DNA from: Anthoceros angustus
Lineage: Eukaryota > Streptophyta > Anthocerotopsida > Anthocerotales > Anthocerotaceae
Assembly: GCA_010909165.1 (NCBI GenBank)
Contig: VJWM01000238.1
Location: 62,001 to 126,000, forward strand
DNA: 64,000 nucleotides
Direction of reading: 5' to 3'
Position numbers and translations under genes: made by a program. Below are positions 57,001 through 64,000 of this stretch, in pieces (within the stretch, counting starts at the first letter, position 1; each line of letters opens with the position of its first letter). The notes under the pieces were generated by a model that made no database searches, was not told the origin of the DNA, and was given only the letters and a program-made list of their open reading frames with translations.

Positions 57001-60000
57001 AATGTTTAATTACGGTAAGCATATGTCCCCACATTGTGAGGTATAAACCGTCCCTGCTCACACGACGACTGCCGTGCCCCAGAGACGGCAAGAGCCAAGG
57101 GACGACGGCCCTCCATACCAGGTCCTTGATGGCGAGGGAGAGCAACCTCCCATCCATCATCCTCGATGGCCATCGTCATTGTGGAATTGCAGCCCTTGTC
57201 CTTAATGGCCATCGTCGGTTTCCACCACGCAACAATAATGTGCACACGCAATGATCCACAAAGCAGACACAGTCGGCGGGCGGCGGTTTTGACTTATCAC
57301 GGATTCCACAAACACTTTAGCTGCAGCATGGACTTGTAGGTAGGCGAATAGGGCCAAAAAGTGTTCACATCCGGCGCCTCACAGAACCCCACTATCGCCT
57401 TTCACGATTTCCACCCTTTCCCTTCTAGCAATCGCCACCGCCGTCCTCGAAAGGTTGCCTCCCTTGTCTCAAGCTTGCACCCATGCCAGTGCACATGTGT
57501 TACCGTTTGTCCACCATGCCCACTCATCCGGCTGCAAACTTGAGCGTGTGCACACTTTGCCGTCACTTGCCTTAACGCGAGTCTGCGAAAACCCACCTCA
57601 TCCAATGCGAAATAGCTCTTCATCTATTTCCTTCACTTCACGCGATGCTCCAACTCCGCATCCGTCGGGTGGGAGGTTCCACGTCTCAAAGTCGTCAAAA
57701 TCAAGTCGGGTTCGGCCATGTCGCCCGCCTCTTACCTCTCGGCCGTCTTGACGAGGCCGCTTCTTCACATCGCCGATGTCGAATGGAGACCGCCGGGTGC
57801 GGTGGATGAGCGAGATAGCCCGAGGCCATTTGGCCCCTCATCCTCCCCACCCACCGTCCTTGCACAATGGTGTTCGCAGCGCCTTCATGCGTGGCGCCGT
57901 CCACTATGGTGTTCGCAGCGCCTTCATGCGTGACTCCCCTAGCAAGCTTCACCTCGCCATACTCCCCATCCTCGAACCGGTTGTCCACCACCTTCGTGCC
58001 ATCAAGGCAATGGCTTCCTCTCGTGAAAGGTGCGGGCCATGAGTCCCTGCCGAATTCAAGGCTGCTATTTTGAAAAGCTTTGTTTGCAAAGGCCCGGTGG
58101 TTGTCATTTACTCCTCTTGGCGGGACGGTGTGCACATGCTACTTGCCCATAATCGAACAATTTTCGACCACAACCTTGCGGACTTGGGAGCAAGTTTCAT
58201 GTCCCATTGGTTCTGTCGTTACTCATGATGTATTATATTGCCCACATGGCGCACCGCTCTCAATGCGCCCATTCGCATTTACCATTAATCATCGTCTTCC
58301 GACCAAAGATTGCCTTGTGCATCCGGAGGGAGGAGACAATAGACTATAACCTGCAAACCAATCACCATACATGATTTATTCCACTTTCAGCGCGTGACTC
58401 GAGTAGCGTGCGCAAGGGTGACTTGTCATGTCGGTCAGCGGTATGGACGGGCACCAAACCATACCCATCCATTCCGCCAAGCGGACAAGGCAGTCATCGA
58501 GTTTTATTGCGTGACATGGGAAGTACAAGTAGTGATCAAGGATGAAGGACTTTCCCATCCCAATGTTTAATTACGGTAAGCATATGTCCCCACATTGTGA
58601 GGTATAAACCGTCCTGCTCACACGATGCGTGCCCGAGGCAAGAGCCAAGGGACGACGGCCCTCCATACCAGGTCCTTGATGGCCGAGGGAGAGCAACCTC
58701 CCATCCATCATCCTCGATGGCCATCGTCATTGACAATTGCAGCCCTTGTCCTTAATGGCCATCGTCGGTTTCCACCACCAACAATAATGTGCACACATAC
58801 GCAATGATCCACAAGCAGACACAGTCGAGCGGTGGAAGGCGGTTTTGACTTATCACGGATTCCACAAACACTTTAGCCTGCAGGCATGGACTTGTAGGTA
58901 GGCGAATAGGGCCAAAAAAAGTGTTCACATCCGGCGCCTCACAGCTGAACCCCCCAGCCATACCGTGTGTGGTCACCAGAACACCATGCCCGCACCATGT
59001 GGAAGGAACCACCTCGCCACCGAACGGCAAGTCCCCACGAGGATAGCCACGATGGTGCGCTCCGCCATGAGGCGGTGACACCGCCTCCAACCTTTGCAAA
59101 GGATCCTTGATGGCCATCAACGATTTCTAGTTGTGCATGAAGATGGAGACATGAACACACGCCTCGTGGTGCGAACTACCACTCCACGCCCATTTAGGTT
59201 TCCGACGGAAGCTAGCTCCGGCATACGTCAACATGTCCGTCATACATGGCATAAGGTAGCAAGGGAGAGCGCCCGCAGGCAGGCATGTTTCCGCTGAAAG
59301 ACAGGCTCGCCCGCAGCTGCGAGGATGACCAAGAGAAAGGTAGTAGCGTGAAGCGAGGGGCAAGGTGGTGACATTTAAAGCGGACCACCACCTTCTACAG
59401 CCTCTTGTGCCCCAGGCCACATCGGGTTGCGGATGAGAGGATCTTGAATTTCAACTGTTCCTTACATGTGACAAACCAAACATGGCAGGCTTTGATGGTG
59501 CCGTCGACAAGTGATTCTTTGGTAAATGCAATGAGTGTGAAGTGGCGCGCCATAAAGGAGCGAATGCGAAGTTTGTTTTCATGTCTCCTAAGGGCTGGAA
59601 ATCCTGCGCGACGCCATAGTGACGTCGAGCCGTCACCTAGCATGGTGCCGGCGTGAATACATTATCGTTACGCCATGTGACGCATGATTGGTGGAGAGCG
59701 AATGGGAGTCTCGAACGATGGACATCATTATCTAGGAGAACGGAATTGGCATATATATGGCAAATTCACATACGGACGGTCCTTCATTCATGGCATAATG
59801 AAAGGGGCATTTAGTTTGCTTGAATGGCTCTCACGTGCCACCCACCGTCCTTGCACAATGGTGTAGATGTTGATATAGATTATTAAAGCGATTGGAGCAG
59901 TAGCGTCTGTCAAACGACCTTCGACGTGGCATGTTTTCTTCCATGCCATGAGTTTTCAATTATTCTAATGGCTTGCACCCACCTTCCTTGGACCATGGTG

Positions 60001-61680
60001 GAGGGAGAATTTTATTTGAGAGAAAGGGAACCATTGTCCTTGGTTCATGGCGAGTTGTAAGATGGCCATGACCTTGTCATGGCATGGCACTTCCTTGGTC
60101 ATCGCCACTCGAAATCGCATTGCAAACACTTGTCCTTGGGGGGTACGGCATGGCATGCCACGTAGTCCCCTTCTTGGATGGAAGCACGGCGAAGGATGGT
60201 CCTAGCGGCAAGTGAGGTGGGCACGCCTGTGGAGAATGCGGATTCAAGCAAGTGGAGGGTGGATGATCATCGCGTGGAGCGGAGGCGGCGAGAGAGGTGT
60301 CGGGTCTTTGGAGGAGCAACTTCCAACAGCGTGGAGTCTGCCAAAGAGGAGGACGATCTTTGAGAAAGCGGCCGCAAGGAGTGGGTGTCTCTAATAGGTG
60401 GGAGCTAATGGAGCCGCTTGCAGGAGAGAATCCAAAACTTTCGGAGGAGGAATCGCCAGGCCGTGACATCGTGGAGGAGGAGGAATTTGGCGTGAGTCAG
60501 GAGAAAGAGGACTGTGGTGATCGGGAGGAGCATGGTGGTGCTGCCCAAGAGGCCGACCGTGGTGGCGAGAGAGGCCATTGGTCTTGTGGACCTTCCGCTC
60601 GGTGGCGATGGATAACCCCAACAACGTGGGAGGAGGATGCCTGTGGAGGAGGAAAGCTGCCACAGGAGTGGAGCGGTCTCGGAGGAGGCGGTTGCGGAGG
60701 CGGGCCAAGGCAGCGTGCATATGATGGTCGGAGGACGGTGAGGAGAAGGACACCTGGCGGCAATGATGGGGAAAGCGCAAAGGCGGATGTGGAGATGGCG
60801 GATGATGAGGTGGAGGCGACATACCGACTACATTGCCACTACGAAATTGGAGAATTGATGGAGCGGTTGGCGGTAAGCCACTAGGCAGCGTCATTGCCGT
60901 GTTGTGCGGCATGGGCGTGGTGGAGTGTACATGGCGTGAGCGGTTATGCGATGGAGGTTGGGTGGAGAATGAGGAGTTGAGGTTGGTGCGACGTGGTGAT
61001 ATGTAGGACGTGAGCTCTAAGTGATGTGTGTGCATGATGCGGGGAAGAAGGGAAGGAAGTTGGTGGAAGGTGAAGGCCATGTCGGGAAGGAAGGCACGGA
61101 TACTAGTGGAGAGAAGGAAGATGGAGGAAAGGTGGCAAGCAGCGTCAAAATCAAGTGATCTGGAGGCAACGTAGATGGTGGGGAACACGGATGTGGGAGC
61201 GGAGCTGGAGAGATGGTGGGGAACTGGATGGATGAGAGAATGCGGAGCGCATGCCGAATGCAATATGGAAAACAACCGTGGCGGTGGGCCGTTTGTGGAG
61301 GGAATGTGAATGTTCGAGCCATTTTCTTGCGAGCCGAGTCGCCAAGATGTGGGTGGACCGGTGATGGTCAATCGGCAACAAGCAGATGGAATTGGTATTC
61401 CCACCTTTATAGCCTAGCATTTACAGGGTCCTTCGCCGTGAAAGTGGTGATTGAGGCCCTGGATAGGTCTAGGAAGTTGTGGAGGAACCACGAAAACAAT
61501 GGTGTTGGTCAAGAGTCACCAAGTGACGCCGCAAGACGCATGGCCATATCACTTGGAAGGCGTACATGTTTGTAGATAAAGCCAATTGCATCGGTGGCAA
61601 CAAAGCCACCGATGCCGAAAGGGATAGAGGACGCTTGAACTCCAAAAATTCCAATTAATTTGTCAATAAAATCAAACACT
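54001..61680. other. Interior of the CACTA-like element, no recognised gene
   Basis: The left part (about 54250-55750) is strongly C/T-rich on the plus strand and the right part (about 60200-61300) strongly G/A-rich, giving long frames of Pro/Ser/His-rich or Arg/Gly-rich protein (for example 54174-55136 plus, 60391-61404 minus). These have no motif and look compositional. Between them lies a 1.55-kb tandem duplication. Captured host fragments cannot be excluded. Confidence 0.45.
55834..58944. repeat. 1.55-kb tandem duplication inside the element
   Basis: Copy 1 runs from CAGAACCCCACTATCGCC at 55834 to about 57384, and copy 2 from 57382 to 58944; both end ...CATCCGGCGCCTCACAG. The copies are nearly identical but separated by many small indels (for example AAAAA/AAAAAAA near 57356/58914, and lost short segments near 57475 and 58628). 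The junction shows CACAG microhomology. Confidence 0.9.
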
Positions 61681-61959
61681 TATATATGCAAGGTATGAGA
61701 GTGACGTAAGGGTTAGCACATATATATTACTATATAAACAAGTCTTGACGCCTATATACATACATATATATGTATACAAAGGAGGCATATAAATACACTA
61801 ATATAATATAAGTATAACGGATGGATGTGTACATATATATGTACACATACTTACACATACTTATGTCTTGAAGCCTATATACATATATATGTATACAAAG
61901 GATATGCAAAGGAGGTAAAATAGGAAGGGAAGGACAACCCTTCTGGGGAGAGAGAGGTC

Positions 61960-62526
61960 CTTGTTACAACCATGTTGCAAGAGCAAGAGGGGAAGAGTAT
62001 AAAATGGTTGTGATAGGGGAGGTCCTTCTCACAGTCATGATGGAGGAGGAGAAGTGAAAGAGTATAAAAAGGGTGTGATAAGGGGCAATAACTAGCAGGT
62101 GAGGTGAGAGGAGAGAGACCAAGCATTGTGTTAAGATGGGGTGAGAAGGTGGATAAGAAATTGACACCACAACACCAAGCCACCAAAGAGTGTTGCAATT
62201 TTGAAGTGGTACATGAAGTGAGAGACCAAGCATTGTGTTAGGATGGTGGAGAAGGAAGAGAAAAATGGACCAACTTAACACCAAGCCATCAAAACATGTT
62301 GCAAGTTGGAAGTGTTACATAAAATTGCAACACACGTAATAAGGCGGTGGGGAAATTATTAATAATGCTTGTGAGAGAGGGTGTACCGGAAGGGTGAGGT
62401 GGGGAAGAGAGAGTGCAGTTCGTGTTAAGATGGCTGTACCAAACGGGGACAGAACTAACAAACTTAATACCAAGCCTCCAAAATATGTTGCAATGTGGAA
62501 GTGTAACAAAAAATTGCAACATCGAC
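61960..62526. repeat. Right subterminal repeat region
   Basis: Repeats of GTTGCAA, TGTTAAGATG/TGTTAGGATG and GAGAGACCAAGCATTGTGTTA (two copies near 62113 and 62220), plus ACACCAAGCC-type motifs. Mirrors the left subterminal region. Confidence 0.75.
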
Positions 62527-62556
62527 TGTAACATGGGGTGCCCTTTTCTAGTAGGG
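62527..62556 (-). repeat. Right terminal inverted repeat of the CACTA-like element
   Basis: Reverse complement begins CCCTACTAGAAAAGGGCACC. Followed on the plus strand by the CAA target duplication. Confidence 0.9.
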
Positions 62557-62559
62557 CAA

Positions 62560-63608
62560 GTTCAGCATAGCCCTTCCTTAGATGGTCCTTGCTGAAAGTA
62601 GAGGGTAGATAGAGAACCATAGAAAGAGTGGATGAAAGGAATAAGACTTGTCAGGTGCCCGCCTGCATTCTTGAGCTCTGTAAAAATTGCCATCCTAGAG
62701 ACCGTGTTGAAAGTGCTCTCGACGTCCACTTGCAGGGCGACCCAATCTTGATGTGACTCTAGAACCGCCGCGATACTTAATGCAGCCGACTCACAACCCC
62801 TCGGAGTGGCAATCCCAAATTGATGGGGGCAAAGATGTGCACAGTGCTCTCGGCGTCCACTTGCGGCGACCAATCTTGATGTGACTCTAGAACCGCCGCG
62901 ATACTTAATGCAGCCGACTCACAACCCCTCGGAGTGGCAATCCCAAATTGATGGGGGCAAAGATGTGCCTGGAACTGCTCTCGAAGTTGGATAGCAATGC
63001 TGCTCCTCCAGAATCGCCTCCGCATAATAGGGGGCCAATCCCCATACTCGGGCGCAGTGGAAGAAGGCCCTGATCCCTCCTATTTCCACACGCACATGGA
63101 CAGTGAGGTTAAGCACGCGTTCCCCATTCACATATGGACCATGGACGTAAGTTTCCTCATCCATGTGACACAACATAATAGGACCCCCTGCTGTAGCTGA
63201 GGTGCTTACCCCCTCCTCCCGTGGGCTACCCCTGGTTGCCTGATCCGTGGCCTCGCGAGATGCTACGTTGCGTCGAGTTGCGCCGCTCATGGCCGCTTCC
63301 GAGTTGGGCTCCCCGATGTTGGTAGCCGTTTCCGCTACCGCGGTAGTGGACTCCACGGCTGCTGAACTCTGGCGGTGTTTGCTACCTCGGTTGCTCCTTC
63401 CTTTCCTTCGGTAGTCCCTTCCACTACCCCGTCGTGGACCTGCTACTTCGCTTCCCTTTCCCCTTCTCCTTCCTGACTCGGCCACGTGCCTCGTCCCGCT
63501 CTCGCTTGTACCGGTCCGCCAACTTATGGGCCTTCTCCACAGAGGCTCCCTCTTGCTCTTGGGCTCGAAACAATTCCCCCTGCATTTCTTGATTCGCCAC
63601 GTGGGCAT
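62560..63608 (-). pseudogene. Retroelement ORF, N-terminal part of the reverse transcriptase
   Basis: Shows LCPHQFGIATPRGCESAALS, VLESHQDWVALQVDVESTFNTVSRMAIFTEL and LIPFIHSFYGSLSTLYFQQ, the fingers and first palm motif (VDV...FN) of a plant reverse transcriptase whose ADDTH half lies beyond the CACTA-like insertion at 53.5 kb. Upstream, in other frames, are Arg/Ser-rich and REQFQ-type segments. Frameshifts and an internal 131-bp duplication break it. Confidence 0.75.
62713..62969. repeat. 131-bp tandem duplication in the retroelement
   Basis: Copy 1 62713-62840 and copy 2 62844-62969, both from GTGCTCTCG(A/G)CGTCCACTTG to GGGGGCAAAGATGTGC. Copy 2 lacks bases in G and C runs (CAGGGCGACCC versus CGGCGACC). 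Confidence 0.93.
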
Positions 63609-64000
63609 CCTTGATCTGGGCCATGAGCGCTTCCTGCTGACTCGTCATGGACTACAGCTCCTCCTGGGCCCTGCGCAAATCCTTCTGAATTTTTACCCTC
63701 GTCTCCTCCAGGGTCCTCTTATCTTCCTCCAGCTGCTTTCGCTTAGCCTTCTCCTCCTCAAATCGGGCCCTCACCACTTCCTCTCGACGCCCTTGCACGC
63801 TGAGCCATGTGAGGGCCAACGCAGCTTGGTCCAACAAGTCTGACTGGGCTCGGATCATAGATGTGGTTAGCTCCTGCAAATCCACCTGTTGAGGAGGCCC
63901 CGCTCTGGACGCCATTCTCCTGTCGAGCACCTTTCTTCCCAGTAGGGTGCGCACTCTAACCAATTCCGCCTCGTCGACCTCTGTTGCCAATGGAGTTCCC
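63424..64000 (-). pseudogene. Coiled-coil ORF upstream of the reverse transcriptase, runs off the window
   Basis: From the right edge: a segment with DLQELTTSMIRAQSDLLDQAALALTW, then a long Glu/Lys/Arg heptad stretch (RARFEEEKAKRKQLEEDKRTLEE...) to a stop at 63652. The same frame continues past it (MTSQQEALMAQIKDAHVANQ...) to a basic KEKGKGKRSSRS tail. Likely the ORF1/Gag-like product of the same retroelement, broken by that stop. The family is not recognised. Confidence 0.5.

Larger units (their letters stand above)
53650..62559. mobile_element. CACTA/EnSpm-like DNA transposon inserted in a retroelement
   Basis: The element proper is 53653-62556 (8904 bp), flanked by a CAA direct repeat (53650-53652 and 62557-62559), the 3-bp target duplication of CACTA elements. 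Its 30-bp terminal inverted repeats match at 28 positions and begin CCCTACTAGAAA, close to the CACTACTAGAAA of classic members. Both ends carry dense subterminal motifs (TGTTACA, GTTGCAA, TGTTAAGATG) in mirrored orientation over several hundred bases, again typical of the group. The flanking retroelement resumes at once on either side. No TNP2-type transposase is recognisable in the interior, so it may be non-autonomous or too divergent to recognise. Confidence 0.85.

Noticed and set aside
60391-61404. 337-codon minus-strand His/Pro-rich frame
   Set aside because: Same reason: compositional frame in the right arm; not recognisable as a transposase.
1-64000. CRISPR arrays, bacterial-type operons, rRNA or tRNA genes
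   Set aside because: None seen by eye; the genome is a eukaryotic nuclear one, and repeats here are tandem duplications or transposon parts. A tRNA covariance search was not possible.

Overview
This is nuclear DNA from a green land plant. The genes carry many short GT-AG introns (mostly about 70-270 bp). The gene set is plant-specific: an NPF transporter, plant-type carotene hydroxylase, a CYP94-like P450, and acid invertase with the 9-nt mini-exon. There are also a Ty1/Copia element with a Met-tRNA primer site and a CACTA-like DNA transposon. The short introns, intronless IMPDH and P450 genes, and retroelement types would suit a non-seed plant (bryophyte or lycophyte grade), but the species cannot be fixed from the sequence. 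Exon boundaries were worked out by hand from splice signals, reading phase and family conservation.

Layout. 0-8 kb: a 5'-truncated NPF/NRT1-PTR transporter gene (+), then cytochrome c1 (CYC1) and an EIPR1/TSSC1-type WD40 gene, both on the minus strand. 8-16 kb: a broken cytosine-methyltransferase-like fragment and a complete but dead Copia element (177-bp LTRs). 16-31 kb: complex I assembly factor NDUFAF6 (-), head-to-head with intronless IMPDH (+). Next come a small HMG-box protein with a protamine-like basic head (-) and a SEN1/senataxin-like helicase (+) that has a PCNA-binding motif, and finally a CYP94-like P450 (-). 30.1-36.5 kb holds no gene I recognise. 36.5-42.2 kb: acid invertase, RACK1 and ISCA1, all on the minus strand.

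42.3-48.7 kb: four tandem, nested, 5'-truncated copies of a beta-carotene hydroxylase gene. The only copy with a full 5' end has a frameshift in exon 5, and the only copy with an intact exon 5 lacks exons 1-2. The indels between copies are mostly lost bases in homopolymer runs, so an assembly or polishing artefact must be weighed against a real array. 48.6-52.2 kb has no recognised gene.

52.2-64 kb: a non-LTR-type retroelement (coiled-coil ORF, reverse transcriptase with an ADDTH motif, C-terminal nuclease-like domain) read on the minus strand. An 8.9-kb CACTA-like element splits it, with near-perfect 30-bp terminal inverted repeats and a CAA target duplication. Two further tandem duplications here (1.55 kb and 131 bp) show the same indel pattern as the hydroxylase array.

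No operon-like logic is expected. Several neighbours share mitochondrial roles (CYC1, NDUFAF6, ISCA1). The HMG-box gene and the helicase diverge from a region holding a nested palindrome and an E2F-like site, which may reflect shared cell-cycle control.
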